A stretch of DNA of 64,000 bases from Clostridiaceae bacterium (GTDB taxonomy: Bacteria; Bacillota; Clostridia; Lachnospirales; Lachnospiraceae), in the NCBI GenBank assembly GCA_910575585.1, contig CAJTGF010000017.1, forward strand, positions 1-64,000, read 5' to 3'. The notes under the pieces are model-generated. The model did no database searches. It worked only from the letters and a program-made list of their open reading frames with translations, and was not told where the DNA came from. The position numbers and the translations under genes were made by a program. Shown one piece after another: positions 1 to 8,620 of the stretch (position 1 is its first letter; every line of letters starts with the position of its first letter).

Positions 1-1
1 C

Positions 2-163
2 AGCGCCCCTATCGGAAACACCTTAAGCGAGCAAATCCCGGCCAGCGAATATCTGCTTTTGCCAGGGCGGGAAGGGTGGGATGGTACCGGCAGGGTGAAT
101 CTATGCCATGAAGATGAGACCAGGAAAACAGGAGGGCCTCACCCCGAGTGTTTTCTGCCTTAA
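2..163 (+). CDS. possible 3' end of a gene entering from the left edge
   Basis: This reading frame is open from the window edge to a TAA at 161-163 and would give about 53 C-terminal residues. I recognise no family in it. The frame could be open by chance because it is short and GC-rich. If real, the gene runs toward the minus-strand ABC exporter, with which it would be convergent. Confidence 0.2.
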   Translation, partial: SAPIGNTLSEQIPASEYLLLPGREGWDGTGRVNLCHEDETRKTGGPHPECFLP

Positions 164-280
164 GGGCTCATCGGAATGTTTGGCATATCTGCTGGTTAGA
201 GTGAATGAATGGCTGGATTCGCTAAACTAAATGACATTGGTTCACCAGGCACATGAACATTTTTTATGGACCAGTTTTAT

Positions 281-332
281 ACAGGAAAAAGGATGCCCTA
301 TGGTCTATCGCCCCGGGGCATCCTTTTCCTGT
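281..332 (-). terminator. intrinsic terminator-like hairpin after the ABC exporter operon
   Basis: A long inverted repeat (arms acaggaaaaaggatgccc and gggcatccttttcctgt, one bulged base) starts about 20 bases past the stop codon of the last gene of the minus-strand operon. The T-tract on the minus strand is short, so it may act as a 3' stabilising hairpin as much as a terminator. Confidence 0.6.
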
Positions 333-351
333 CTTTTGATCGATGTGTTTA

Positions 352-2091
352 TTATGTGGCCGCAAACTGGCTGTTGTACAGCCGGGCGTAGAACCCGCCT
401 TTGGCCAGCAGCGCCTCATGGTCTCCCTGTTCCACGATATGGCCGTCCCGCATCACCAAGATCACATCCGCTTCCTTGATGGTGGACAGCCGGTGGGCCA
501 CGATAAAGCTGGTCCTGCCCTCCATCATCTTGGCAAATGCCTTCTGGATGCGGATCTCCGTCCTGGTGTCAATGGATGACGTGGCCTCATCCAAAATCAG
601 CATAGGCGGCAGGGACAGCATGACCCTGGCAATGCATAAAAGCTGCTTCTGCCCCTGGGACAGATTGCCTCCGTCCTCGGAGATCACCGTGTCATACCCC
701 TGGGGCATCCGCTTGATAAAGCTGTGGGCATGGGCCTCTTTTGCCGCCTGTATGATCTCCTCCTCACTGGCGTCCGGCTTTCCGTAGGCAATATTCTCCC
801 GGATGGTGCCGGACTTTAGCCACGTCTCCTGGAGAACCATGCCGTAATTAGCCCGCAGGCTCTTTCTGGTCATATGGCGGATATCATGGCCGTCCACCTG
901 CACAGCCCCCGCGTCCACGTCGTAAAACCGCATCAGCAGGTTGATCACCGTGCTCTTTCCGCAGCCGGTGGGCCCTACGATGGCGATCCGCTGTCCCGGC
1001 TTCACCTTAAGGTTAAGATCCTCGATCAGCGGCACCTTGGGATCGTATGAGAAATACACCTTGTCCAGATCCACGTTGCCTGCCGCCTCTTTCAGCTCCA
1101 CCGCGTCCCTATCCTCCGGTGTCAAAGGCTCTTCGTCCATAAGGGCAAACACCCTGGCAGCGGAGGCCAGCGCGTTCTGCAGCTCCGTCACCACGCCGGA
1201 AATCTCGTTAAAAGGCTTTGTGTACTGGTTGGCATAGCTTAAAAAGCTGGACAGCTTCCCTACGGACAGCAGCCCGTTAACCGCCGCGTAAGCCCCCGCC
1301 ACGCCCACGCTGGCATACACCAGGCCGTTGACGAACCGGGTGGCCGGGTTGGTGATGGAGGAAAAGAACGTGGCCTGCAGGCTATAGCCCCGAAGCCGCT
1401 CATTGATCGTTTCAAACTGTTTCTGGGCATCCTGCTGGTAGCCGAATGCCTGGACCACCTTCTGGCCCCCCAGCATCTCGTCAATAAGCCCTGTCAGCTC
1501 CCCTCTGGTCTCTGACTGGCGCCGGAACATGGCGTAGGTCTTCTTGGCAATGTAGCTGGCCACCAAAAGGGACACCGGCGTGACGCAGACCACCACCAGA
1601 GCAATCCAGGCGTTGACATAGAACATAAAGCCCAGAGTCCCCAAAATAGTCAGGATCCCGGTAAACAGCTGGGTAAATCCCATTAAAAGCCCTTCGGAAA
1701 ACTGATCGACATCCGCGATGACGCGGCTGATCACATCCCCCGACGGGTGGGAATCCATATACTTAAGGGGCAGCTTCTCCAGGTGGGCAAAGGCCCTGGT
1801 CCGGATATCCTCCACCACATGGTAGGTGATCTTGTTGTTGATGTGGTTCATCAGCCACTGGGACACCGCCGTAAGGGCGATGACCACAGCCATTTTCCCC
1901 AAAACTTCCTTCAGACCCGCAAAATCCACTTCCCCAGGCCCCAGGATCAGATCCACCCCGTCTCCGATGAGTATGGGCGCGTACAGCGTGGTCACCACGG
2001 TGACCGCGGCCAGGCACAAGGACAGGAACACGCCCCACTTGTAACGGCCGATATAGTTTAAGATCCTTTTTATGGTTGACTTATTTCTCAC
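352..2091 (-). CDS. ABC exporter subunit, TMD-NBD, canonical ATPase half
   Basis: Half-transporter of the multidrug/lipid exporter type: about 340 residues of transmembrane domain followed by a nucleotide-binding domain. Visible motifs are Walker A GPTGCGKST (about residue 373), signature LSQGQ (about 477), Walker B MLILDE with catalytic Glu (about 497) and the switch His in IVAHRLS. The start is taken as GTG at 2089-2091: it overlaps the stop codon of the upstream ABC gene (GTGA), follows an aggaggt site at good spacing, and removes a non-homologous leader that a longer frame would add. The neighbour has degenerate ATPase residues, so the pair fits the heterodimeric BmrCD/LmrCD type. Substrate cannot be read from the sequence. 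Last gene of the ktrB-ktrA-ABC-ABC operon. Confidence 0.93.
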   Translation of the reverse strand: MRNKSTIKRILNYIGRYKWGVFLSLCLAAVTVVTTLYAPILIGDGVDLILGPGEVDFAGLKEVLGKMAVVIALTAVSQWLMNHINNKITYHVVEDIRTRAFAHLEKLPLKYMDSHPSGDVISRVIADVDQFSEGLLMGFTQLFTGILTILGTLGFMFYVNAWIALVVVCVTPVSLLVASYIAKKTYAMFRRQSETRGELTGLIDEMLGGQKVVQAFGYQQDAQKQFETINERLRGYSLQATFFSSITNPATRFVNGLVYASVGVAGAYAAVNGLLSVGKLSSFLSYANQYTKPFNEISGVVTELQNALASAARVFALMDEEPLTPEDRDAVELKEAAGNVDLDKVYFSYDPKVPLIEDLNLKVKPGQRIAIVGPTGCGKSTVINLLMRFYDVDAGAVQVDGHDIRHMTRKSLRANYGMVLQETWLKSGTIRENIAYGKPDASEEEIIQAAKEAHAHSFIKRMPQGYDTVISEDGGNLSQGQKQLLCIARVMLSLPPMLILDEATSSIDTRTEIRIQKAFAKMMEGRTSFIVAHRLSTIKEADVILVMRDGHIVEQGDHEALLAKGGFYARLYNSQFAAT

Positions 2092-3839
2092 CGGGCCACC
2101 TCCTCTTTCGACAGCTGGGACAGACAGATCTCCCGGTACACCTGGCAATTATCCAGAAGCTGTCTGTGGCTTCCCAGGCCCACCAGCTTGCCGTCGTCCA
2201 AAACCAGGATCTGGTCCGCGTTCTTAATGGTGGCGGCCCGCTGGGATACCATGAACACGGTCATGTCCTTTGTGTCCTCCTTGATGGCTTTGCGCAGAGC
2301 CGCGTCCGTGGCAAAATCCAAAGCCGACGCGCTGTCGTCCAGAATCAGGATCTTAGGCTGGCGCACCAGGGCCCTGGCAATGGTCAGACGCTGCTTCTGT
2401 CCGCCGGAAAGGTTCCTGCCTCCCTGCTGGATCAAAAGATCCAGGCCCTTTTCCTTTGCCTCCACCACTTCCCTGGCCTGAGCCGTATCAATGGCCCGGT
2501 AGATCTCCTCATCCGTGGCATCCCTTTTGCCCCATTTCATGTTGTCCCGAAGGCTGCCCTTAAAAAGCACCGCCTTTTGAGGCACCACCCCGATCTTTTC
2601 CCGAAGACAGGAAAGGGAGTAGTCTTTTACGTCAATGCCGTCCACCAGCACCTTCCCGTTGGCGGCATCGTAAAACCTGGGGATCAGATTCACCAAAGAA
2701 GTCTTTCCGGAACCGGTGCCGCCGATGATGCCGATAGTCTGGCCCTGAAAAGCGGAAAAAGAGATCCCGCTCAAAGACGGCTCCTTTGCCCCTGCGTAGT
2801 AGAAGTCCATATTCCGAAATTCCACTCTTGGCGTCGATTCTGCCAGGTCCGTTTCCTTCGGCCCCGTCTCTGCGCAGTCCTGCTTCTCCTTAATGCTGCT
2901 TTCCTGGGCAAAGATCCCGCTGATGCGGTTGGCGCAGGCCAGGGCTTTGGAGATATTGATAATAAGGTTGGCCAGCTTTACAAGCTCCACCAGGATCTGG
3001 GACATGTAGTTTACAAGCGCTACCACCTCTCCCTGGGTAATGACGCCCTCCTCCACCTGCCAGGCCCCGTTCCACACAAGGATGATAATGGCCCCGTTGA
3101 TGATCACATAGGTGACCGGGTTCATCAGGGCGGAGATCTTGCCTACAAACACCTGCAGCCCCACCAGCCGGTCGTTTTCCCGGCCGAATCTGGCGATCTC
3201 GTCCTCCTGCCGGTTAAAGGCCCGCACAACTCTGGCCCCTAAAAGGTTTTCCCTTGTGGTCAAAAGCACCTGATCCAGCTGCTTTTGCACCTTTTTGTAC
3301 AGAGGCATGGTCATGAGCATGACGCCGAACACCACCACGGACAATAGGGGGATGGCCACCACAAACACAAGGGCAGCCTTTATATTGATGGTAAAGGCCA
3401 TGATCATGGCGCCGAACACAATAAACGGAGACCGTAAAAACAGCCGCAGCGTCAGGTTGATCCCTGCCTGAACCTGGTTGACGTCGCTGGTCATGCGGGT
3501 CACCAGCGTGGAAGTCCCCACAATATCGATCTCCCGATAAGACAGAGAATTGATATGGCGAAAGAGATCGTTGCGCAGCTTTGTGCCGATGCCCACCGCC
3601 GCCTTGGCCGAAAAATACTGGGCCGTCAGGGAACAGGCCAGGCCCACCACCCCTAAAAGCACCAGGATGCCGCCCCGGCCCATGATATATGCCATATCCC
3701 GGTTTTTGATCCCCACATCGATGATCTGCGCCATCACAAGGGGGACAAACAGCTCAAAACTGGCCTCCAAAAGCTTAAAGAGAGGGCCCAGGATGCTTTC
3801 CAGCTTGTAATTTTTAAAATACGCTAAGAGGTTCTTCAT
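2088..3839 (-). CDS. ABC exporter subunit, TMD-NBD, degenerate ATPase half
   Basis: 583-residue partner of the following ABC gene, with an N-terminal transmembrane domain and a C-terminal nucleotide-binding domain. Walker A is GGTGSGKTS and the signature is LSGGQKQR (about residue 477), but Walker B ends ILILDD, with Asp where the catalytic Glu should be, and the switch His is Gln (MVSQR). This is the known pattern of the non-hydrolysing site in heterodimeric exporters such as BmrCD and TM287/288, so the two genes very likely make one asymmetric transporter. The start ATG overlaps the ktrA stop and has ggagg upstream. The stop overlaps the GTG start of the next gene, which implies translational coupling. 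Confidence 0.93.
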   Translation of the reverse strand: MKNLLAYFKNYKLESILGPLFKLLEASFELFVPLVMAQIIDVGIKNRDMAYIMGRGGILVLLGVVGLACSLTAQYFSAKAAVGIGTKLRNDLFRHINSLSYREIDIVGTSTLVTRMTSDVNQVQAGINLTLRLFLRSPFIVFGAMIMAFTINIKAALVFVVAIPLLSVVVFGVMLMTMPLYKKVQKQLDQVLLTTRENLLGARVVRAFNRQEDEIARFGRENDRLVGLQVFVGKISALMNPVTYVIINGAIIILVWNGAWQVEEGVITQGEVVALVNYMSQILVELVKLANLIINISKALACANRISGIFAQESSIKEKQDCAETGPKETDLAESTPRVEFRNMDFYYAGAKEPSLSGISFSAFQGQTIGIIGGTGSGKTSLVNLIPRFYDAANGKVLVDGIDVKDYSLSCLREKIGVVPQKAVLFKGSLRDNMKWGKRDATDEEIYRAIDTAQAREVVEAKEKGLDLLIQQGGRNLSGGQKQRLTIARALVRQPKILILDDSASALDFATDAALRKAIKEDTKDMTVFMVSQRAATIKNADQILVLDDGKLVGLGSHRQLLDNCQVYREICLSQLSKEEVAR

Positions 3840-4489
3840 TTCATCTCCTCCAGAAGACGGTCAATATCCACCTTCTTCCCGATGACCATCATATGGTCGT
3901 CGGACCGGATGATGTAGTCCGCCGGAGGCATCAGGTTCGCCTGTCCGTCCCGCTTGGTGCCCAGGATGCTGACATGGTGCTGATTGCGGATATCCGACTC
4001 CCGCAGGCTCTTGCCCACCCACTGGGGAAGAGGCGGAGTCTCGTAGATGGAATACTCGTCAGTCAGCTCGATATAGTCAAACACATGGTTGGCGCTGTAG
4101 CGCACCGCCATCTTCTCCGCAATATCCCTGTCCGGGTAGATGACCTCGTCGGCGCCGTTGCGCAGCAGGAACTTGGCGTGGATGTCCCGGTTGGCCTTGC
4201 TGACCACGTACCTTCCCCCCAGCTCTTTCACCATGCTGGTGATCTCCAGGCTGCTCTGGAAATTGGTGCCGATGCAGATAAAGCAGATATCAAAATTGTC
4301 GATGCCAAGGCTCTTTAACACGCTCTCATTGGTGCAGTCTCCGATCTTGGCGCTGACCACATAGGGCAGCATCTCCTCCAGGTTCTCCTCCACCTCGTCC
4401 ACGATCATGATCTGGTTGCCCAGATCCGCCAGATTTTTACACAGGTGACGGCCAAACCGCCCCATCCCGATGATCAGAATTGATTTCAT
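3836..4489 (-). CDS. ktrA: KtrA/TrkA-type potassium channel gating protein (RCK)
   Basis: 217-residue cytoplasmic regulator with an N-terminal Rossmann fold (GMGRFG at residues 8-13, acidic VDE at the end of the second strand) and a C-terminal RCK_C/TrkA_C domain. These proteins form a gating ring on KtrB/TrkH and open it in response to bound nucleotides, including ATP and c-di-AMP in Firmicutes (family knowledge). It lies 49 bases after ktrB in the same operon, which fits a KtrAB system. Its last codons overlap the ATG of the ABC exporter, an unusual pairing of potassium uptake with a drug-type exporter in one transcript. Confidence 0.93.
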   Translation of the reverse strand: MKSILIIGMGRFGRHLCKNLADLGNQIMIVDEVEENLEEMLPYVVSAKIGDCTNESVLKSLGIDNFDICFICIGTNFQSSLEITSMVKELGGRYVVSKANRDIHAKFLLRNGADEVIYPDRDIAEKMAVRYSANHVFDYIELTDEYSIYETPPLPQWVGKSLRESDIRNQHHVSILGTKRDGQANLMPPADYIIRSDDHMMVIGKKVDIDRLLEEMK

Positions 4490-4538
4490 AGCTCTTCCCC
4501 TCTTTCCTGCCTTCTTTCAGGCATGTTTCTATCATTCT

Positions 4539-5876
4539 TTATCCTACGTTGATCCTCTCCACAGGATTCTGGACCTTTACCAGCCGCTTTTGCTGGGTAA
4601 ATGCCAGGGCAAAGGACATGCTTCCGATCCTTCCGCAGTACATCAAAAGCGTCACCAGAAACTTTGACAGCGGCACAAGCTCCCTGGTAATCCCTGTAGT
4701 CATGCCCGCCGTGCCCATGGCGGAAAAGGTTTCAAACAGCGTGTCCGACATGGACAAAGGCTGGATCCCCATGATGATCAAAGACACCGTAAGGGCCAGG
4801 AACAAATTGATAACAAACACGGAGCTGGCCTGTTTGATCACGTCGTCCTCCAGCCGCCGCCCCATGATATTGACCCCGTAAGTCCTCTGGATGCTGGCAT
4901 GCACGTACAAAAGCAGCACCGCCAGGGTGGTGGTCTTGATGCCGCCTGCGGTGGAGCCGGGGCTTCCCCCGATGAACATCAGTATAATGGTCAAAAACTT
5001 GCTGCCGTCCGTCAGCGCCCCTGTGTCGATGGTGTTGAATCCTGCGGTCCTTGCCGTCACGGAGCTGAACAGGGAAGTCAGAATCTTTCCTCCAAGGCCC
5101 ATATCCGCCATCAGGTTGTCCTTTTCCAGAAAATAAAAGGCCGCCCCGCCGCCGAAAACCAAAACCGTGGTAAGGATCAGCACGATCTTGGTCTGAAGAA
5201 GGTATTTGCGGAAATGGAGCTTATTTCTGCTTAGATCGTCCCACACGATAAACCCCACGCCGCCGATAATGATCAGGGACATAATCACAAGATTTACCAG
5301 CCAGTCGTCATAGTAGCCTGACAGGGAATTGTAGGGCTGCTGGTGGCCCATGAGGTCAAAGCCCGCGTTGCAAAAAGCCGAGACCGCATGAAACACGCTG
5401 TAGAAAATGCCCCGCCACAGCCCGTACTGGGGGACAAAGCGGATGGCCAGAAGAAGCGCCCCCATGCCCTCAAAAAAGATGGTCCCCTTAATAATCTTCT
5501 TGGTCAGCCTGACCACGCCGCCGATCTGCAGAGCGCTGGTGCTCTCCTGCATCAGTCCCCGCTCCCGAAGCCCGATCCGCCGCCGCAGCAAGATGGATAA
5601 AAATACGCCGATGGTGATAAAGCCCAGACCGCCGATCTGGATCAGGGTGATGATCACGATCTGCCCCATAAGGCTCCACTGGGTCCAGGTATCTGCCACC
5701 ACAAGCCCTGTCACGCAGGAGGCGCTGGTGGCCGTAAACAAGGCTCCCAGAAAATCCATGCCCTGCCTGCTTTTACTGGAAACAGGCAGCATCAAAAGCA
5801 ATGTACCTGTCATGATCAGCAGGAAAAATCCAAACGCAATATATTGGGTCTGGCTGAGACCTTTCTTTCTTTTCAT
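4539..5876 (-). CDS. ktrB: KtrB/TrkH family potassium transporter
   Basis: 445-residue polytopic membrane protein of the TrkH/KtrB superfamily, made of repeated M1-P-M2 units. Selectivity-loop-like sequences are visible (TSASCVTGLVV, AVSAFCNAGFD, SVTARTAGFN, AMGTAGMTTG), each holding the conserved pore Gly. The C-terminus ends QKRLVKVQNPVERINVG, typical of KtrB. The start ATG follows a gggggag site. It is the first gene of the operon and is followed by ktrA. It carries K+ (possibly with Na+) into the cell. Confidence 0.94.
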   Translation of the reverse strand: MKRKKGLSQTQYIAFGFFLLIMTGTLLLMLPVSSKSRQGMDFLGALFTATSASCVTGLVVADTWTQWSLMGQIVIITLIQIGGLGFITIGVFLSILLRRRIGLRERGLMQESTSALQIGGVVRLTKKIIKGTIFFEGMGALLLAIRFVPQYGLWRGIFYSVFHAVSAFCNAGFDLMGHQQPYNSLSGYYDDWLVNLVIMSLIIIGGVGFIVWDDLSRNKLHFRKYLLQTKIVLILTTVLVFGGGAAFYFLEKDNLMADMGLGGKILTSLFSSVTARTAGFNTIDTGALTDGSKFLTIILMFIGGSPGSTAGGIKTTTLAVLLLYVHASIQRTYGVNIMGRRLEDDVIKQASSVFVINLFLALTVSLIIMGIQPLSMSDTLFETFSAMGTAGMTTGITRELVPLSKFLVTLLMYCGRIGSMSFALAFTQQKRLVKVQNPVERINVG

Positions 5877-5900
5877 AGTCCTCTCCCCCTTTTTCTCATC

Positions 5901-5930
5901 CTAAAGCGTGTTTGAAAATTCATCCCCGGC
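5901..5930. repeat. single terminus of the AGCGTGTTTGAAAATT inverted-repeat family
   Basis: The sequence ctaaagcgtgtttgaaaatt at 5901-5920 and its continuation match one end of the complete element at 42744-42909. Only one end is present here, between ktrB and the znu operon, so it is a solo end or a decayed copy. Confidence 0.55.
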
Positions 5931-6022
5931 ACACTTCCCCGCATAAACAGACATGTTCTAAGTTTACCACATGTTGGCTGGTTTTTAAACAAAAATCCCG
6001 GGAAATTGTTCCTGTAAAATGG

Positions 6023-6853
6023 TTACTGATCCCAAAGCCCCTTCAAACGCAGCCGGATCTTCGCAGCCGCCCCAAAGGCCAGAAACGCTCCCAGATCCGC
6101 GAGCACCACGCTGGCCCCTGCCGGCGTGGAAAAACGGTAGGACGCCGCCATCCCTACACAAAAACAGACCACTGCCACCGCCCCGGAGGACCAGACCACT
6201 GCCCGGAAGCTTTTGAACACCTGCATGGATGTCAGGGCCGGGAAGATGATCAGGCTGGAGATCATCATGGCCCCCATCATCTGCATCCCCAGCACAATGG
6301 TCACCGCCGTCAAAACCGCGATCACCACATTGTACGCCCTGACATTGACCCCTGTGGCCTTTGCAAAGCTTTCGTCAAAGGTAACAGCAAAGATCCGGTC
6401 ATAGCAGAACACAAACAGGATCAGCACTGCCGCCGAAAGGCCGGCGCAAAGCCTTACGTCCCCGGGGCTCATGGCCAGGATGCTGCCGAACATGTAGCTG
6501 CTGACATCCGTGGTCATTCCTGTAGTCAGAGATGTGGCCACAATGCCTGCCGCAAGGGAGCTGGCCGAAATCATGGCAATGGCCGCGTCGCTTTTCATCT
6601 TCCCGCTTTCGGTGATCCTTAGAAGGAAAAAAGCCGCAAACACCACCACGGGGATGGACACTCCAAGAGGCGCCCACCCGGCTGCCACCGCTATGGACAG
6701 GGCCCCGAAGGACACGTGGGACAGCCCGTCCCCGATCATGGAATACCGTTTCAGGACCAGGCTGACCCCCAAAAGGGCCGCGCACAGAGAGATCAGGATC
6801 CCTCCTATGAGAGCCCGGACCAAAAACGGGTAGGACAACATTTCCGCTATCAC
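6023..6853 (-). CDS. znuB: Zinc/manganese ABC importer permease
   Basis: 276-residue integral membrane protein of the ABC-3 (ZnuB/MntB) family with about eight hydrophobic segments. It starts by overlap (ATGA) with the end of the ATPase gene and is the last gene of the ccdA-tlpA/znuA/znuC/znuB operon. It would form the channel dimer passing zinc from the lipoprotein to the cytoplasm. Metal identity is inferred from the His-rich binding protein; a manganese role is possible. Confidence 0.92.
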   Translation of the reverse strand: MIAEMLSYPFLVRALIGGILISLCAALLGVSLVLKRYSMIGDGLSHVSFGALSIAVAAGWAPLGVSIPVVVFAAFFLLRITESGKMKSDAAIAMISASSLAAGIVATSLTTGMTTDVSSYMFGSILAMSPGDVRLCAGLSAAVLILFVFCYDRIFAVTFDESFAKATGVNVRAYNVVIAVLTAVTIVLGMQMMGAMMISSLIIFPALTSMQVFKSFRAVVWSSGAVAVVCFCVGMAASYRFSTPAGASVVLADLGAFLAFGAAAKIRLRLKGLWDQ

Positions 6854-7566
6854 TTATCTGCCTCCTCCCCTCCCAGAAATTCCCGGCCCTGCCGGGTTTC
6901 TTTATAATCCCGGGCGCTGCCGTAAAAAAGCGTCTTCTGCTGAAGATGGAGGATCTTGCGGGCCTGCCCCACAGCGTTGGCCACATCATGACTTACCATG
7001 ACAATGGCCACCTTCTCCTCCCGGTTCAGCCTCCGGATAAACCCGTAAAAGTCCTGGATGGCCTGAGGGTCCAGCCCCGTCACCGGCTCGTCCAGGATCA
7101 GCAGTTTTCCCGCCGCGCACAGGGCTCTGGCGATCAGCGCTCTCTGCTGCTGCCCGCCGGAAAGTTCCCGATAGCAGCGCCCTGCAAGCTGCCTGATCCC
7201 CAGCCGCTCCATGGCAGAATCTGCCATGGCCTTCTCCTCCCTGGAGTAAAAAAAGCGCCGCCCTCTTCTGCTTAAAGCCCCGGACAAGACCACCTCCCTG
7301 ACGGAAGCGGGAAAATCTTTCTGGGCAGCGGTCTGCTGGGGCAGATAGCCGATCCCCGTCCGTTTCAGGTCATCGGCCACCTCAAGGCTTCCGCCCGTAG
7401 GCCGCAAAAGGCCCAAAAGCCCTTTCACCAGCGTGCTCTTGCCGGCTCCGTTGGCTCCCACCACACACAGATAGTCGCCTTCCTCCACTTCCATAGTCAG
7501 GTCAGTGACCGCGTCGTGGTCTTCATAGCCAAAATCCACATGGCTGCATGTTATCAGTGTACTCAT
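6850..7566 (-). CDS. znuC: Zinc ABC importer ATP-binding protein
   Basis: 238-residue ATPase with Walker A GANGAGKST (about residues 37-45), signature LSGGQQQRALIARAL, Walker B LLILDEP and switch MVSHDV. It overlaps the genes on both sides by four bases (ATGA), so ZnuA, ZnuC and ZnuB are translationally coupled. It powers import through ZnuB. No Zur-like palindrome was found near the operon start. Confidence 0.94.
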   Translation of the reverse strand: MSTLITCSHVDFGYEDHDAVTDLTMEVEEGDYLCVVGANGAGKSTLVKGLLGLLRPTGGSLEVADDLKRTGIGYLPQQTAAQKDFPASVREVVLSGALSRRGRRFFYSREEKAMADSAMERLGIRQLAGRCYRELSGGQQQRALIARALCAAGKLLILDEPVTGLDPQAIQDFYGFIRRLNREEKVAIVMVSHDVANAVGQARKILHLQQKTLFYGSARDYKETRQGREFLGGEEADK

Positions 7567-8588
7567 TGATCCAATCCTTTTCTCAAATTCTCCACGTTCT
7601 GCCTCATCAGTTCTCCATAGGTGACCCCTGCCTCAAATTCCTTTCTGGTAACGTTGTGGCAGGAGTGGAGCAGCAAAGGCTCTGCCCCTGTCTCCTCCCC
7701 GATGATCTCCGTTACCCGGTGGCTGCTAAGTTCCAGATAATAGACCGCCGGGATCTTCTCCTCCCTTACCTTGTCGATCAGATAGGCAATGGTTCTGGCG
7801 CTGGGCTCCGTATCCGTGCTGCACCCGGTAAACGCCGCCCGATACCCAAACCCGTATTCATCCGCCAGATACCGGAAGGGGAACTTATCCCCCACCACGA
7901 TCAGATCCCGCTTTCTCTCCTTTGCCACCCTAAGAAATCCCTGATGGATCTCCATAAGCTCCTCCTCATAAGCTTCCCTTCTCATTCGGTACTGCTCTTT
8001 GTGGGACGGGTCTGCCGCGCTAAGAGTTTCCTCAATCACCTGGACGAATCTCATGGCATTGACCGGGGAGGTCCAGATGTGTTCGTCGTACTCGATCTCC
8101 TGCTCATGGCCCTCCGGATAACCAATCGAAAAGGCAGGGTCCTCATGGCTGTGGCCTTCATGGCCGCCCCGGCCCTCCTCCATGCCTTCCACAAGCTCTT
8201 CCTGGACAGCGTCCACATAGTCCATCATACACACCACCGTCCGGTCCGTGCCCTCAGTGGCCTTAAGCACCTGATCCACCCAATGTTCCATGGCCCCGCC
8301 GTTTATGATCACCACATCCGCCTCCTGGATCTTCTTCATATCCGCCGGAGTGGGCTCAAAGGAGTGGCTGTCCATGCCCGCCGGAACGATCAGTTCCAGA
8401 TCTATGAGATCCCCGGCGATCTGCCTGGTAAAGTCATAGTAGGGAAACAGGGTGGCCGCCACCTTTAACGGCCTTTCCTCTGCCGCCTGCTTATCCTCTG
8501 CCCCTTGGCCGCAGCCTGCCAGGCCAAAGCCGCCGGCCAATATCCCCGCAAACGCCGCCGCTAAAACCAATCCTCTCACTTTTCCCAT
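7563..8588 (-). CDS. znuA: Zinc-binding lipoprotein of the ABC importer
   Basis: Secreted cluster-A1 metal-binding protein. The start is placed at the ATG preceded by ggaggt (8588), giving a signal peptide that ends in a lipobox (GLAGC). A His-rich loop (GGHEGHSHED) about 130-140 residues in is typical of zinc rather than manganese binders. Ligand-region His residues are visible in AMEHWVDQ and DEHIWTS. The third ligand region reads GDKFPFRYLADEYGF, without the usual His, a variant I associate with Clostridia homologues. It is 32 bases downstream of the CcdA-TlpA gene. Confidence 0.92.
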   Translation of the reverse strand: MGKVRGLVLAAAFAGILAGGFGLAGCGQGAEDKQAAEERPLKVAATLFPYYDFTRQIAGDLIDLELIVPAGMDSHSFEPTPADMKKIQEADVVIINGGAMEHWVDQVLKATEGTDRTVVCMMDYVDAVQEELVEGMEEGRGGHEGHSHEDPAFSIGYPEGHEQEIEYDEHIWTSPVNAMRFVQVIEETLSAADPSHKEQYRMRREAYEEELMEIHQGFLRVAKERKRDLIVVGDKFPFRYLADEYGFGYRAAFTGCSTDTEPSARTIAYLIDKVREEKIPAVYYLELSSHRVTEIIGEETGAEPLLLHSCHNVTRKEFEAGVTYGELMRQNVENLRKGLDQ

Positions 8589-8620
8589 AGACACCTCCGC
8601 CAAAAGCCGCCCAAGAGGCC

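Noticed and set aside
2076-3242. Long plus-strand open frame of 388 codons
   Set aside because: It lies opposite the ABC exporter gene, has no family features, and its codon pattern mirrors the real gene.
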